Assembly (NCBI GenBank): GCA_938011315.1
Contig: CALLUG010000008.1
Location: 1 to 64,000 of the forward strand
Direction of reading: 5' to 3'
DNA length: 64,000 nucleotides
Origin: an uncultured Flavobacteriaceae bacterium
GTDB lineage: Bacteria; Bacteroidota; Bacteroidia; Flavobacteriales; Flavobacteriaceae
Positions 6,489 through 16,030 of the stretch are shown one piece after another. The notes under the pieces are model-generated. The model searched no databases. It had not been told where the DNA came from and saw only the letters and a program-made list of their open reading frames with translations. A program made the position numbers and the translations under genes. Position 1 is the first letter of the stretch; each line of letters starts with the position of its first letter.

Positions 6489-6798
6489 TTAACTTAACAG
6501 CAGTTCCGTAAGCCAAAATTTCTGAACAACCTTGCATTACCATCGATGTGGTTAAACGTACGTTTACAATAGCATCGGCACCCATACTTTGGGCGTCTTT
6601 AATCATTCTTTGCATTGCTTGTTCTCTGGAGTCTGCTTGTAGCTTAGTATATTCTTCAATTTCTCCTCCAACAATATTTTTTAATCCCGCAAAAATATCT
6701 CTCCCAATGTTGCGAGCCCTTACGGTACTGCCTCTTACGATTCCGAGAGTTTCAGTGATATCATGGTTTGAAACTTTTTCAGTTGTAGCTATTATCAT
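6481..6798 (-). CDS. YbjQ family (UPF0145) protein
   Basis: A complete 105-residue member of the YbjQ/UPF0145 family, annotated elsewhere as a putative heavy-metal-binding domain. The signature features are the start MIIATTEKV, the stretch ETLGIVRGSTVRARNIGRDI, the helix TKLQADSREQAMQRMIKDAQ, and the closing GADAIVNVRLTTSMV with GCSEILAYGTAVKL. Members form pentamers; their role is not settled. A small membrane protein gene overlaps its 3' end. No regulatory site was seen upstream except a MITE-like repeat 80 bp away. Confidence 0.88.
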   Translation of the reverse strand: MIIATTEKVSNHDITETLGIVRGSTVRARNIGRDIFAGLKNIVGGEIEEYTKLQADSREQAMQRMIKDAQSMGADAIVNVRLTTSMVMQGCSEILAYGTAVKLNG

Positions 6799-6877
6799 TT
6801 TATTTTTTTTTGATTAAATATCTGTAAACTTAAGCAAATAAAGTTATAAAAAAAAAGCAACAACTAGTCAATAGTTA

Positions 6878-7032
6878 TACTTATTGTTATTTAAAATAAG
6901 TTATAACTAATTTGAAACATACTGTGTTTAGATAACCTAAACATAGCCAGCCTTAGTTACGTTTGGGATTTATAGTAATATGTAGGGCACAATAGAAATG
7001 AATGATATGCTTATTTTGAGTCATAATTGGTG
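6878..7032 (+). repeat. MITE-like repeat, full-length copy
   Basis: Starts with TACTTATTGTTATTTAAAAT and ends with TTATTTTGAGTCATAATTGG and TGT, i.e. imperfect terminal inverted repeats. The centre holds ACCTAAACATAGC and CCTTAGTTACGTTTGGG, the inner hairpin of the family. It occupies most of the 334-bp space between the divergent ybjQ-like gene and aspS. Confidence 0.7.
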
Positions 7033-7106
7033 TTATTTAAGTTTCAGTGGTCAAACCTCGCTTATAGTTACACAAAAGTATTCTTTATAAAACCCAATAT
7101 CTTCCT

Positions 7107-7114
7107 TAAATTTG
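7107..7114 (+). promoter_or_regulatory. Possible -7 element of the aspS promoter
   Basis: TAAATTTG matches the Bacteroidetes -7 consensus TAnnTTTG and lies 18 bp before the chosen aspS ATG at 7133. No clear TTG -33 box was found at the right distance. Confidence 0.35.
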
Positions 7115-7132
7115 CAGTTCAATTTTATTAGC

Positions 7133-8881
7133 ATGTATAGAAGTCATCACTGTGGCGAATTAAGGGCTACAAATATAAATACCCAAGTTACACTTTCGGG
7201 GTGGGTACAAATTGTAAGAGATAAAGGGTTTATGGTGTATGTCGATTTACGTGATCGTTATGGCATTACGCAGCTTTATTTTGATACAGAACGCAGTTCT
7301 GAAGCGTTAATGCAGCAGGCTCAAAAGTTAGGCCGTGAGTTTGTTGTTCAAGTTACAGGAACGGTTATAGAACGTGCTTCAAAAAACCCAAATATTCCAA
7401 CAGGAGACATAGAGGTGTTGGTAAAAGAATTAAGCCTTTTAAATAAGGCTAAAACGCCTCCGTTTACTATTGAAGATCATACTGATGGAGGAGAGGAATT
7501 ACGTATGCAGTACCGTTATCTAGACATTCGCCGCACTCCAGTCAAAAACAACCTGATATTTAGACATAAAGTAACACAAGAGGTAAGAAATTACTTATCT
7601 AAAAATGAGTTTGTAGAAGTTGAAACCCCTTACCTTATAAAATCTACTCCAGAGGGAGCGCGTGATTTTGTTGTGCCTTCTAGGATGAACCAAGGGCAAT
7701 TTTATGCCTTACCACAGTCACCACAAACGTTTAAGCAGCTACTTATGGTTGGTGGCATGGATAAGTATTTTCAGATTGTAAAATGCTTTAGAGATGAAGA
7801 CTTAAGAGCAGATAGGCAACCAGAATTTACACAGATAGATTGCGAAATGGCTTTTGTAGAGCAAGAAGATATTTTAAATACTTTTGAAGGTTTAACACGG
7901 CACTTGTTGAAGACAATTAATGGCGTTGAAATAAAAGAATTTCCAAGAATGCTTTATGATGATGCCATGCGTTTATACGGAAACGACAAACCAGACATTA
8001 GGTTTGGTATGAAGTTTGGCGAATTAAATCAAGTCGCACAACACAAAGAGTTTAAGGTGTTTAATACAGCCGAGTTGGTGGTTGGAATTGCAGTGCCAGG
8101 AGGAAATCGCTATACCCGTAAGGAAATCGATCAGCTTATTGAGTGGGTAAAGCGCCCACAAGTAGGTGCTTTAGGGATGGTGTACTTGCGATGTCATGAT
8201 GATGGTAGGTTCAAATCGTCTGTAGATAAGTTTTACGATCAAGACGACTTGGCAAAGTGGGCCAAAATTACAGGAGCAAAAGCAGGGGATTTGGTTTGTG
8301 TACTTTCTGGAGACAAACATAAGGTAAGAGCACAGTTAAGTGCCTTGCGTATGGAGTTGGCAGAGCGTTTAGGCCTGCGCAAACCTAATGAGTTTGCACC
8401 GCTTTGGGTTATGGATTTTCCGCTTTTGGAATGGGATGAAGACACAGAACGCTATCATGCAATGCACCACCCATTTACTTCTGCAAAACCAGGACAGCTG
8501 GAGTTGTTAGCGCATAACCCTGCTGCAGTAAAGGCAAATGCCTACGACCTAGTGCTTAACGGAAACGAAATTGGAGGAGGATCTATTCGTATTCACGATA
8601 AAGAAACACAAGCTATTATGCTAAAATACTTAGGGTTTTCTGAACAAGAAGCAAAAGCACAATTTGGCTTTTTAATGGACGCTTTTGAATACGGTGCGCC
8701 ACCACATGGGGGAATTGCTTTTGGGTTAGATCGGTTAATCGCTATTTTGGGAGGTCAGGAAACTATTAGAGATTTTATTGCTTTTCCTAAAAATAACTCT
8801 GGAAGAGATGTAATGATAAACGCACCATCTCCTATTAATAATGCACAACTAGACGAACTAAACCTAAAGCTTAAGGCTTAA
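7133..8881 (+). CDS. aspS: Aspartyl-tRNA synthetase
   Basis: AspRS charges tRNA-Asp with aspartate. The 582-residue protein begins with the OB-fold anticodon-binding domain ([16 protein letters not shown], then [20 protein letters not shown]), followed by the class II catalytic core. Motif 2 is [20 protein letters not shown] and motif 3 is [15 protein letters not shown]. The bacterial GAD insertion domain lies between. I chose ATG at 7133 over the upstream TTG at 7112 because MYRSHxCGELR is the standard N-terminus and the upstream extension overlaps the candidate promoter. A small membrane-protein gene follows 6 bp later. Confidence 0.95.
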   Translation: MYRSHHCGELRATNINTQVTLSGWVQIVRDKGFMVYVDLRDRYGITQLYFDTERSSEALMQQAQKLGREFVVQVTGTVIERASKNPNIPTGDIEVLVKELSLLNKAKTPPFTIEDHTDGGEELRMQYRYLDIRRTPVKNNLIFRHKVTQEVRNYLSKNEFVEVETPYLIKSTPEGARDFVVPSRMNQGQFYALPQSPQTFKQLLMVGGMDKYFQIVKCFRDEDLRADRQPEFTQIDCEMAFVEQEDILNTFEGLTRHLLKTINGVEIKEFPRMLYDDAMRLYGNDKPDIRFGMKFGELNQVAQHKEFKVFNTAELVVGIAVPGGNRYTRKEIDQLIEWVKRPQVGALGMVYLRCHDDGRFKSSVDKFYDQDDLAKWAKITGAKAGDLVCVLSGDKHKVRAQLSALRMELAERLGLRKPNEFAPLWVMDFPLLEWDEDTERYHAMHHPFTSAKPGQLELLAHNPAAVKANAYDLVLNGNEIGGGSIRIHDKETQAIMLKYLGFSEQEAKAQFGFLMDAFEYGAPPHGGIAFGLDRLIAILGGQETIRDFIAFPKNNSGRDVMINAPSPINNAQLDELNLKLKA

Positions 8882-8887
8882 TTGTAT

Positions 8888-9124
8888 ATGAAATACCTAA
8901 TAGTCATCTTGTTTGTAGCAGCAGTAACGAGTATTATAATTGGTTATACCGTAACGCTTGGGTATTCTCAAAAATTGATTGGCGCTGGTGTTATAGGTAT
9001 TTTTTTTATAGTATTTCCTTTATTTTCTTATTACCGATGGAAAGGGAAAGATCTTAAGGACTATATGCTTACCAAAGAAAACTTAGACAAAATGCGAAAT
9101 CATAAACAAAATCACAAGGTTTAA
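8888..9124 (+). CDS. Small two-helix membrane protein
   Basis: A 78-residue protein with two membrane helices (about residues 2-22, YLIVILFVAAVTSIIIGYTV, and residues 32-50, IGAGVIGIFFIVFPLFSYY) and a basic, lysine-rich tail (KGKDLKDYMLTKENLDKMRN). I prefer ATG at 8888 to the TTG two codons upstream. It follows aspS by 6 bp and is very likely co-transcribed with it. The family is known to me only as uncharacterised small flavobacterial membrane proteins, and no function can be given. Confidence 0.65.
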   Translation: MKYLIVILFVAAVTSIIIGYTVTLGYSQKLIGAGVIGIFFIVFPLFSYYRWKGKDLKDYMLTKENLDKMRNHKQNHKV

Positions 9125-9218
9125 TACCAATTATAATTCAAAATAAGCCATATCATTCGTTTCTATTGCGTCTCTATATTCCAAGTGAGTTATATAGCTC
9201 ATTTTAAATAACATTGGT
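9125..9218 (-). repeat. MITE-like repeat, internally deleted copy in reverse
   Basis: On the minus strand this reads ACCAATGTTATTTAAAATGA ... TTGGAATATAGAGACGCAAT ... TTATTTTGAATTATAATTGG TA. The middle hairpin of full-length copies is gone, leaving 94 bp with both terminal repeats. It fills the gap between two convergent genes and touches the tadA stop codon. Confidence 0.65.
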
Positions 9219-9668
9219 TTAATTTAGGTTACGTTTTTCTATAAAAAAGCGTTTTAGTAATTGGGAGGCTTCTTTTGCCATAACACCTCCTGTAATGGTA
9301 GTTTTTGGATGTAGTTTTGTGCGCAAAGCAATGCAGCCACGGTCTTGGTCTCTTGCCCCATAAATAATATTAGAAATCTGACTCCAATACAAAGCACCAG
9401 CACACATTTGGCAAGGCTCTAGCGTTACATAAAGTGAGCATTTTTTTAAGTATTTGGCACCTAAAAAATTGGCTGCAGCAGTAATAGCTTGCATTTCGGC
9501 ATGTGCTGTTACATCGTTAAGTAATTCGGTTAGATTATGAGCTTTAGCTATAATTGTATTATCTATAACAATAACAGCACCTACAGGAATTTCCCCTTTA
9601 TCAAAAGCCGTTTGGGCTTCCTGCAAAGCCTTGGTCATAAAATAAGCATCATCAAACGGGTTTAGCAT
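9219..9668 (-). CDS. tadA: tRNA-specific adenosine deaminase
   Basis: A zinc-dependent nucleoside deaminase of the CDA fold, 149 residues. The catalytic signature is complete: HAEMQAI (Zn-binding His and proton-shuttle Glu) at about residue 57 and PCQMCAGAL (two Zn-binding Cys) at about residue 87. Bacterial TadA converts adenosine 34 to inosine in tRNA-Arg(ACG). That substrate tRNA is itself encoded in this window at 18742-18815, which supports the assignment over a free-base deaminase. It ends directly at a MITE-like repeat and is 15 bp downstream of the FKBP isomerase gene. Confidence 0.85.
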   Translation of the reverse strand: MLNPFDDAYFMTKALQEAQTAFDKGEIPVGAVIVIDNTIIAKAHNLTELLNDVTAHAEMQAITAAANFLGAKYLKKCSLYVTLEPCQMCAGALYWSQISNIIYGARDQDRGCIALRTKLHPKTTITGGVMAKEASQLLKRFFIEKRNLN

Positions 9669-9683
9669 AAATGATATAAAACA

Positions 9684-10358
9684 TTAATTTACTTCCAAAA
9701 TTTCAATTTCAAAAAATAAGGTTGCATTTGGCGGAATTGCATTTCCTGCACCTCGTTTTCCGTAGCCTAATTCAGAAGGAACTTTGATGAGTGCTTTAGT
9801 ACCAACGGGTAACTCCTGCAAGGCTTCATCCCAAGCTTTAATAACTCTACCCACACCAACCGTTATTGTTATCGGTTCGCCTCTATCTATAGAGCTATCA
9901 AACTTGGTTCCATCTTCCAAAAAACCAGCGTAATGTACTGTAGCTTTTTGCCCTTTCTTGGCAACTGCTCCAGTGCCCTTAACAAAGGTTTTTATACCTA
10001 ATCCAGAAGCTGTATAGCTGTGCCCAATATTCCAACGTTTTATTTTCCATTCGTTTATGGCTTCTTGTATAAATAGAATATCTGTAGCAGAAATTTTATT
10101 TTTTTTATCGCTAGCTAAAGTTATAAAATCACTTAATGTTGCTTTTGAGGTTAAATTGATGGTTCTAACTTTTTTGCCTTTAGAGAGTAAAAACGAAGCG
10201 GAACCGTCGGTAAATAAAGCACAATAATCTTTAAAGTTTTCATTATTATAACAGTACGTAAGATCATTTTTATCACGCTCGCATAGTTCGCATTGCGCAT
10301 TTGAAACGAAGTATAAACTTAAGCATAGCGTTATGGATAATATAATTTTTTTCTGCAT
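9684..10358 (-). CDS. Exported FKBP-type peptidyl-prolyl isomerase
   Basis: The 224-residue protein begins with a signal peptide (MQKKIILSITLCLSLYFVSNA, cleavage likely after SNA) so it works in the periplasm or at the envelope. Residues 20-115 form a lineage-specific N-terminal region with several Cys (CELCERDKNDLTYC). The C-terminal FKBP domain (residues 118-224) shows GQKATVHYAGFLEDGTKFDS, VIKAWDEALQELPVGTKA and GYGKRGAGNAIPPNATLFFE, including most of the proline-isomerase pocket. It helps fold exported proteins. It lies upstream of tadA in the same direction with a 15-bp gap. Confidence 0.88.
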   Translation of the reverse strand: MQKKIILSITLCLSLYFVSNAQCELCERDKNDLTYCYNNENFKDYCALFTDGSASFLLSKGKKVRTINLTSKATLSDFITLASDKKNKISATDILFIQEAINEWKIKRWNIGHSYTASGLGIKTFVKGTGAVAKKGQKATVHYAGFLEDGTKFDSSIDRGEPITITVGVGRVIKAWDEALQELPVGTKALIKVPSELGYGKRGAGNAIPPNATLFFEIEILEVN

Positions 10359-10390
10359 TGTTTTGTTGTTAAATGATTTTTGTTTGTTAC

Positions 10391-10444
10391 TACCAATTAT
10401 AACTCAAAATAAGCGATAGCATTCGTTTTGAATAACAATTGGTA
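10391..10444 (-). repeat. MITE-like repeat reduced to its two ends
   Basis: Only 54 bp, consisting of TACCAATTATAACTCAAAAT and TTTTGAATAACAATTGGTA with a few bases between. It is the smallest copy in the window and shows that the terminal repeats define the family. Confidence 0.65.
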
Positions 10445-10567
10445 TAAAAAATTGAACGGTCTTTCCTTTTTTGTTTTTTTATTAGTTAACGTGTTTATGA
10501 GTCATTTGTTGTATGTTTCACAGGCATTAAAGTTAGCAAATAAATTGCAGACTTTGGTAGGTATATT

Positions 10568-10587
10568 ATCGTTTAGTAATAAACGAT
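10568..10587. repeat. Perfect 8-bp hairpin
   Basis: ATCGTTTA-GTAA-TAAACGAT is a perfect inverted repeat in the 290-bp gap downstream of the SIMPL gene. There is no T-run, so a terminator role is doubtful. Confidence 0.35.
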
Positions 10588-10649
10588 GTAGGTTACAGTA
10601 GGCAGTACCTTTTATTGTCAGTGCTTTGCTGCACGCTGCATATATTTTT

Positions 10650-11360
10650 TTATTCAATTACGAATTTAACATTTACTTTAGCCGAAAACTTCATCTTTTC
10701 AAAATCAATTGTAATAGTTTCACTTGCACGATTTGCGTAAATACCTGGAGCCCCTTTTATTTGAATTCCGGCTACTCTGCCTTGTAGCTGACGTGCAATG
10801 GGTGCCGTTTCTAAATCAGAAACATAGAGTGCTTTTCCAATTTTTTGCTTTAACGGTGTCATCATATTTTCTGCATTTCGTTTTGCTTTCAAAATAGCTT
10901 TGGTTCTCAGCTCAAGTAATAATTGTTCAGACTTTGAGTATTCTGTTTTAGAAATGGATACATTAGAAATTTCTTCGCGTTCCAAACCTGCCATGACTTT
11001 TCCAACGGTTTGCGCATTTTTTAGAACTAAAAAAAATAGTTTTGATTTCAATATTTTTTGTCCAGAAAGAAAGTATTTTTTGAAGTTACTACTATGGTCT
11101 GCAAGCGATAATGAGGTTTCCAAATCGACACCCAAAGAGTTTAAAACCCTAAGCATGGACGCTTCTAATTCTTCTGTCGATTTTCGGTTCCGATTATCCT
11201 CTTCGTTTAGTATAATTCTCAGATAAATTTTATCTGGTATCACCAATGTGTCAACTTCTGCAATAGTTTCTAAATAAGCTTGATCGATAAAATTTTTAGT
11301 TTGAGAATGACCTTGAAAAGTCAAAAATCCAATAATAAGTAATGTTCCTATGGTTTTCAT
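10650..11360 (-). CDS. Exported SIMPL-domain (DUF541) protein
   Basis: A 236-residue protein with a signal peptide (MKTIGTLLIIGFLTFQGHS) and a SIMPL/DUF541 fold: the N-terminal strand-rich part (ETIAEVDTLVIPDKIYLRII), the helix TEELEASMLRVLNSLGVD and the long helix LRTKAILKAKRNAENMMTPL are typical. SIMPL proteins are periplasmic or surface proteins of poorly known role. I start at ATG 11360, since the upstream in-frame extension would hide the signal peptide. Residues near 190-205 read RQLQGRVAGIQIKGAPG, which looks like the plug signature of SusC/TonB proteins and is unusual here. Confidence 0.75.
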   Translation of the reverse strand: MKTIGTLLIIGFLTFQGHSQTKNFIDQAYLETIAEVDTLVIPDKIYLRIILNEEDNRNRKSTEELEASMLRVLNSLGVDLETSLSLADHSSNFKKYFLSGQKILKSKLFFLVLKNAQTVGKVMAGLEREEISNVSISKTEYSKSEQLLLELRTKAILKAKRNAENMMTPLKQKIGKALYVSDLETAPIARQLQGRVAGIQIKGAPGIYANRASETITIDFEKMKFSAKVNVKFVIE

Positions 11361-11503
11361 TTGCTTTAGTTTGGTTCGCTTTATGTGTATTAATATCATT
11401 ATTATTCAAGATAAGCTATATCGTATTGGACTCGCTAATTTAGTTTAATTTTTGCCATTCGCTTATTTTTTATTGAGGAAAGATTGAACTTTAGAAAAGC
11501 TAA

Positions 11504-11566
11504 TACCAAATTGTTTTTTAAAATGAGTTATAACTAAATTTGGAATATACTGCGTTTATATAAAAT
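11504..11566 (+). repeat. MITE-like repeat, left half
   Basis: TACCAAATTGTTTTTTAAAA, TGAGTTATAACTAAATTTGG and AATATACTGCGTTTATATAA match the left half of the repeat family. A weak reversed right-end fragment (ATTATTCAAGATAAGCTATA) lies about 100 bp to the left at 11401. Together they fill the 300-bp space between the SIMPL gene and ftsX, which holds no gene that I can see. Confidence 0.5.
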
Positions 11567-11660
11567 CTTTTTTATGGCAAAGGTTCGTCTTTTAGCAGGA
11601 TAATCACGCTGTGTCCATAAGTTTCACAAATAGATAAAGAGCAAGGCAGCTCAACGTTTT

Positions 11661-12539
11661 TTAATAATACAATTGGTTCGTTTTTAGGTTTAAAAAACGT
11701 CGTGTTGCAAAGAAAGTACTAAACCAAGCAATGAGTATCCCTAAAACAAAAACAACCGTAAATAAACCTATGGTTGTAATAGGGTTTGCTAAAAGGTGTA
11801 ATTCTGGGAATGTGGTATTAATGTAGTACAATACAACACCCATAGCGAGTAAGGCTATAAGGGCACCAACAATACTTAGTTTTATGTTACGCCATATAAA
11901 TGGTCGTCTTATAAACTGCTTTGTTGCGCCAACCATTTGCATGGTTTTAATAATAAACCGCTTTGAGTACACTGCTAGTCGAATAGAGCTGTTAATGAGC
12001 AATACAGCAATAATGGTAAATATGGCACTAATAATTAAAATCCAAAAACTGATACGTTTTACATTGCTATTCATGATGGTAACTAAGTCTTTGTCGTACT
12101 GTACATCGCTAACATATGTTTTATTGTATATGGTTTGCGAAATACTATCGATATAGGTTTCGGTAACATATTTGGCCTTAAAGCTTAGGTCTATGGAGTT
12201 TTGTAGGGGGTTATAACCTATATCGTCTATAAAGTCTTCGCCATATTCTGTTTTTAGTACATTGGCAGCTTCTTCTTTAGAAATAAATTTTGCGTCTTTG
12301 GCGTATGGAGATAGGACAAGGCTTTTTTGGAGCTGTTTAATTTCTACATCTTTGGCCGAGTCTTTAAAATAGATGCTTAGATGCACACGTTCTTTAAAAT
12401 TGTTAGAAATGGTATTGGCATTTAGTACGAGCATACCCAATAATCCTAGCAAAAAAAGCACCAAGGCAATACTTATTACTACCGAAAAGTAGGAAGAAAC
12501 TAATTGCTTTTTTTGATGTTTTTCAAAATATGAACTCAT
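11661..12539 (-). CDS. ftsX: Cell-division permease-like protein FtsX
   Basis: FtsX (292 residues) is the membrane half of the FtsEX complex, which couples division to activation of peptidoglycan hydrolases. Four membrane segments can be seen: about residues 20-42 (VVISIALVLFLLGLLGMLVL), 165-190, 215-238 and 255-280. A periplasmic loop follows the first (residues 43-160, with YFKDSAKDVEIKQLQKSLVL). The N-terminal cytoplasmic helix and the family pattern MQMVGATKQFIRRPFIWRNI are diagnostic. FtsE is not adjacent; the upstream ABC ATPase gene looks like a different subfamily. Confidence 0.85.
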   Translation of the reverse strand: MSSYFEKHQKKQLVSSYFSVVISIALVLFLLGLLGMLVLNANTISNNFKERVHLSIYFKDSAKDVEIKQLQKSLVLSPYAKDAKFISKEEAANVLKTEYGEDFIDDIGYNPLQNSIDLSFKAKYVTETYIDSISQTIYNKTYVSDVQYDKDLVTIMNSNVKRISFWILIISAIFTIIAVLLINSSIRLAVYSKRFIIKTMQMVGATKQFIRRPFIWRNIKLSIVGALIALLAMGVVLYYINTTFPELHLLANPITTIGLFTVVFVLGILIAWFSTFFATRRFLNLKTNQLYY

Positions 12540-12637
12540 ATTATAAATTATAATCTAGGTAAAAATAGTAAACTAATTGCAACAATACTCTTGTATAAAG
12601 AAAAAAAGTGTTTTACCTAAACCTTATTGCGTAATTG

Positions 12638-13555
12638 TTAAGCTCGTGTTACTTCCAAAAACACTTTTGTTTGTGCCTGAAGCGCTGTATTATGGTAAAA
12701 ACAAATGTCATGATTATCTAGTTTTGCTGTAATTAAATAATGAGTCCCTTTAAAGTACGATTGTTGTATTGTGACGCAATAATTAGATTGAGCGACTACC
12801 TGTAGGCAATGGGCATATACAATACCATAAGGGGCTATTGTATTAAACTCATCAAAAAAAGAGGCAATGAGTTTATGCTTAGGATGTTTAAATAGCTGCT
12901 CAGGGGTATTGTTTGCAATAATGGTACTGTTGTTTAAGACAACTAGCGTATCGGCGTAGCCTAGAACATCGTCTTTATCGTGAGTGGCAACAATACAGGT
13001 AATTTTTTTATCTTTTAGATAGCTAAAAAAATTACGCCTTAAGGATTGTTTTTTAAAGTTATCGATATGGCTAAAGGGCTCGTCTAGCAAAATTAATTCG
13101 GGCTGCCTTGCTATAGCTTTTGCCAAAGCAACGCGTTGTTTTTGTCCACCACTTAAAAGTTTTACTTTTGTTTTTGAAAACTTCGATAGTTCTACCACAT
13201 CTAAAAGCTCGGAGATGCGTTTTCTTTTTTGTTTAGGATCAGAATTAGACAAATACTTCCCTATATTTTCTTCAACCGTTGTATAGGGCATTAGGTTAAA
13301 TTCTTGAGCCACATATTTTATGTACTCCGACCCTGTTACCAAATTATATTTAGGGCCTAGAATTTGTTGATTTTCCCAAAAAATCTCGCCAGCATCTAAG
13401 TCATATTCCCCATATAGTAATTTTAAAAGCGTTGATTTTCCGCAGCCACTTTCCCCTATAATAGATATATATTCGCCACGTGAAGCTGTAAAGCTTACGT
13501 TTGTTAATACAGGAGTTTTAAAATACCCAAAGGATAGGTTTTTTACTTGTAACAT
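12638..13555 (-). CDS. ABC transporter ATP-binding protein
   Basis: A 305-residue ABC ATPase: Walker A GESGCGKSTLLKLL at about residue 35, signature LLSGGQKQRVALAKAIA, Walker B PELILLDEPFSHID, and switch His in ATHDKDDV. After the ATPase domain (about residue 220) comes an extra C-terminal region of about 85 residues resembling the regulatory domain of importer-type ATPases (iron/sulfate/molybdate class), here with several Cys/His. No permease gene lies nearby except ftsX, which is 98 bp downstream. It is too long for FtsE and has the extra domain, so I do not call it ftsE. Substrate unknown. Confidence 0.8.
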   Translation of the reverse strand: MLQVKNLSFGYFKTPVLTNVSFTASRGEYISIIGESGCGKSTLLKLLYGEYDLDAGEIFWENQQILGPKYNLVTGSEYIKYVAQEFNLMPYTTVEENIGKYLSNSDPKQKRKRISELLDVVELSKFSKTKVKLLSGGQKQRVALAKAIARQPELILLDEPFSHIDNFKKQSLRRNFFSYLKDKKITCIVATHDKDDVLGYADTLVVLNNSTIIANNTPEQLFKHPKHKLIASFFDEFNTIAPYGIVYAHCLQVVAQSNYCVTIQQSYFKGTHYLITAKLDNHDICFYHNTALQAQTKVFLEVTRA

Positions 13556-13586
13556 ACATACAACCTATGGCTAGCTCTTAGTTTTA

Positions 13587-15737
13587 CTATCCTTTTATGT
13601 TTTTGCTTATCGTGTTAGGTAATGTTTTAAAACCCATATTATATAGTGTGAAGCCAAAAATATCTGCCGCTTGCTCTATGGTTTTAGTTACGGAAGTCCC
13701 AGCACCGTGACCAGCATCAGTTTCAATTCTAATTAAGGTAGGGTTAGACCCAGACTGTTTACTTTGCAACTCTGCTGCAAATTTAAAACTATGGGCAGGG
13801 ACAACACGATCGTCGTGATCGCCAGTAGTGACCAATGTTGCAGGGTAACTAACGCCTTCTTTTACGTTATGCAAAGGGGAGTACCCTTTGAGGTAAGTGT
13901 ACATCGCTTTATTTTGCTCTGAAGTGCCATAATCGTAAGCCCAACCTGCCCCAGACGTAAAGGTATGGTAACGTAACATATCTAAAACACCTACTGCGGG
14001 TAGTGCCACTTTTGCTAAGTCTGGTCGTTGTGTCATTGTAGCTCCCACCAAAAGACCACCGTTAGAGCCACCTCTAATGGCTAGGTAGCTTGAAGAGGTG
14101 TACTTATTTTTGATTAAATAGTCGCCAGCAGCTATAAAGTCGTCAAATACATTTTGTTTTTTTAATTGCGTTCCTGCATCGTGCCACGCTTTTCCATATT
14201 CGCCTCCTCCACGGATATTAGCGACCGCATAAATACCTCCTTGCTCTAACCAAACGGCATTTGATGGACTAAATGAGGGCGTTATACTAATATTAAACCC
14301 ACCATAACCATATAGTATAGTTGGCGTTTTGCCGTTAAGTTGTAAGCCCTTTTTATGAGTAATAATCATAGGAATCTTGGTTCCATCCTTAGAGGTGTAG
14401 AAAATTTGTTTACTCTGGTAAGCATCAGGATTAAAATCGACATTAGGTTGTATATGTACGCTAGATGTTCCTGCCTTAGGGTTGTATTTAAAAATGGTAT
14501 TGGGGGTCTTGTAATTGGTGAAATTATAATATAACTCTTTAGCATCATTTTTGCCTCTTAAACCACTTATGCTTCCTAGTCCGGGGAGTGCGATTTCTCT
14601 TATAAGTTTTCCGTCATAATCATATTGTAACACTTTGGATACTGCATCTACCATATAGTTGGCAAAAATATAACCTCCTCCCGTAGAAGGGGAAAGAACA
14701 TGTTTAGTTTCAGGAATAACATCTACCCAATTTTCTGGACCCGGGTTAGAAGCATCTACGCTTACAACTTTTTGATTTGGTGCGTTTAGGTTTGTTAACA
14801 AATAGAGTTTACTCCCTTTGTTGTCAATAACATTGGTGTCGCTATTAACATCTCCCAATACGGTAATGATTTTGCTTTTTGGGTTTGAGAGGTCTTTCAT
14901 TAATAGCTTCGCACCAGAGGTAGAAATTTGAGGATAAATAAATAAATACTTACCATCGTCTGTAACCCTTGCAGAGACATAACGGTGTTTTTCCTCTGGT
15001 GTCCCTCCATAGACTAAAACATCTTCTTTTTGCTTTGTTTTTAGTTTATGATAGTACAATTTATGCTGATCCGTTTTTGCAGACAACTCACTTCCTTTAG
15101 GTTTGTCGTAGCTAGAATAATAAAATCCCTCATTGTTTTTCCATGAAATTCTAGTAAATTTAACATCTACCAGAGTATCTTCAATAATTTCCTTAGTTTC
15201 TGTGTCCATAACAATAACTTTTCTCCAATCACTCCCTCCTTCAGATATAGCGTAGGCTGCAATAGCTCCATTTTTAGAAAAAGTTACTTGTCCTAAAGAA
15301 ATTGTACCATCGCTACTAAAGGTATTTGGGTCGATAAAAACCTCCTCTTTGTCGCTATCAGAAGTTCTATATAATATAGATTGGTTTTGAAGTCCATCAT
15401 TCTTAAGAAAATAAGTGTAGTTTCCTTCTTTAAAAGGTGCACTTATTTTCTCAAAATCCCACATTTCTTTCAAGCGGTCTTTTAATTCTGTTCTATAAGG
15501 TATTTTGTCTAAATAATTGTATGTAGAAGTGTTTTGGGCTTTGACCCAGTTTGCCGTTTCTTCACTTTTATCGTCTTCTAACCAACGGTATGGATCACTA
15601 ACTTTTTCGCCAAAATAAGTATCTATTGTGCCTGTTTTCTTAGTTTCTGGATAAACCATTGTTTGTTCTTTTGTGTTTTGTTTTTGACATGAACTGATAA
15701 GAACTAATAAAAAAAGCGAACGTATTATTGTTTTCAT
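13587..15737 (-). CDS. Prolyl oligopeptidase family lipoprotein (S9A)
   Basis: A 716-residue serine peptidase that cleaves short peptides after proline. The N-terminus is a lipoprotein signal ([12 protein letters not shown], lipobox ISSC), so it is anchored to an envelope membrane. Residues about 30-75 carry [20 protein letters not shown] and [13 protein letters not shown], the classical POP start; a seven-bladed propeller follows. The catalytic triad is visible: Ser in [12 protein letters not shown], Asp in [13 protein letters not shown] and His in [11 protein letters not shown]. It is monocistronic; the upstream 293-bp gap to the divergent TonB-plug gene is filled mainly by a MITE-like repeat. 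Confidence 0.93.
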   Translation of the reverse strand: MKTIIRSLFLLVLISSCQKQNTKEQTMVYPETKKTGTIDTYFGEKVSDPYRWLEDDKSEETANWVKAQNTSTYNYLDKIPYRTELKDRLKEMWDFEKISAPFKEGNYTYFLKNDGLQNQSILYRTSDSDKEEVFIDPNTFSSDGTISLGQVTFSKNGAIAAYAISEGGSDWRKVIVMDTETKEIIEDTLVDVKFTRISWKNNEGFYYSSYDKPKGSELSAKTDQHKLYYHKLKTKQKEDVLVYGGTPEEKHRYVSARVTDDGKYLFIYPQISTSGAKLLMKDLSNPKSKIITVLGDVNSDTNVIDNKGSKLYLLTNLNAPNQKVVSVDASNPGPENWVDVIPETKHVLSPSTGGGYIFANYMVDAVSKVLQYDYDGKLIREIALPGLGSISGLRGKNDAKELYYNFTNYKTPNTIFKYNPKAGTSSVHIQPNVDFNPDAYQSKQIFYTSKDGTKIPMIITHKKGLQLNGKTPTILYGYGGFNISITPSFSPSNAVWLEQGGIYAVANIRGGGEYGKAWHDAGTQLKKQNVFDDFIAAGDYLIKNKYTSSSYLAIRGGSNGGLLVGATMTQRPDLAKVALPAVGVLDMLRYHTFTSGAGWAYDYGTSEQNKAMYTYLKGYSPLHNVKEGVSYPATLVTTGDHDDRVVPAHSFKFAAELQSKQSGSNPTLIRIETDAGHGAGTSVTKTIEQAADIFGFTLYNMGFKTLPNTISKNIKG

Positions 15738-15796
15738 AAAATGATAGTTGTTATAATACTCAAATGTAATAAAAAAAACTAAAAAGCAGTTAATTA

Positions 15797-15945
15797 TACC
15801 AATTGTTATTTAAAATGAGTTATAACTAATTTGGAATATAGTGTGTTTAAATGACATAGAAAACCTAAATATAGCCTTAGTTACGTTTCGATTTTATGAT
15901 GATATACAAACGAATGATATGGTTTATTTTGAGTCATAATCGGTA
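15797..15945 (+). repeat. MITE-like repeat, reference full-length copy
   Basis: 149 bp with ends TACCAATTGTTATTTAAAAT and ATTTTGAGTCATAATCGGTA, which are imperfect inverted repeats of each other. Internal landmarks are GAGTTATAACTAATTTGGAA, ACATAGAAAACCTAAATATA and CGAATGATATGG. TA dinucleotides border the copy on both sides (ATTATACC and GGTATTA), compatible with a TA target duplication. It lies between two divergent genes. Confidence 0.75.
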
Positions 15946-16030
15946 TTACTTAGCAATTATAATATTATGTTAATTTAGTAGTGTAATCGTTTTATAAAGT
16001 GTAATTTTAAATTAATTAAATTCAATCTAG

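Noticed and set aside
7112-7132. A TTG start for aspS seven codons upstream
   Set aside because: The extension overlaps the likely -7 box and the family N-terminus begins with MYRSHxCGEL at 7133.
12638-13555. FtsE identity for the ABC ATPase near ftsX
   Set aside because: It is about 80 residues longer than FtsE, has an importer-type C-terminal domain and is not adjacent in the usual ftsE-ftsX order.
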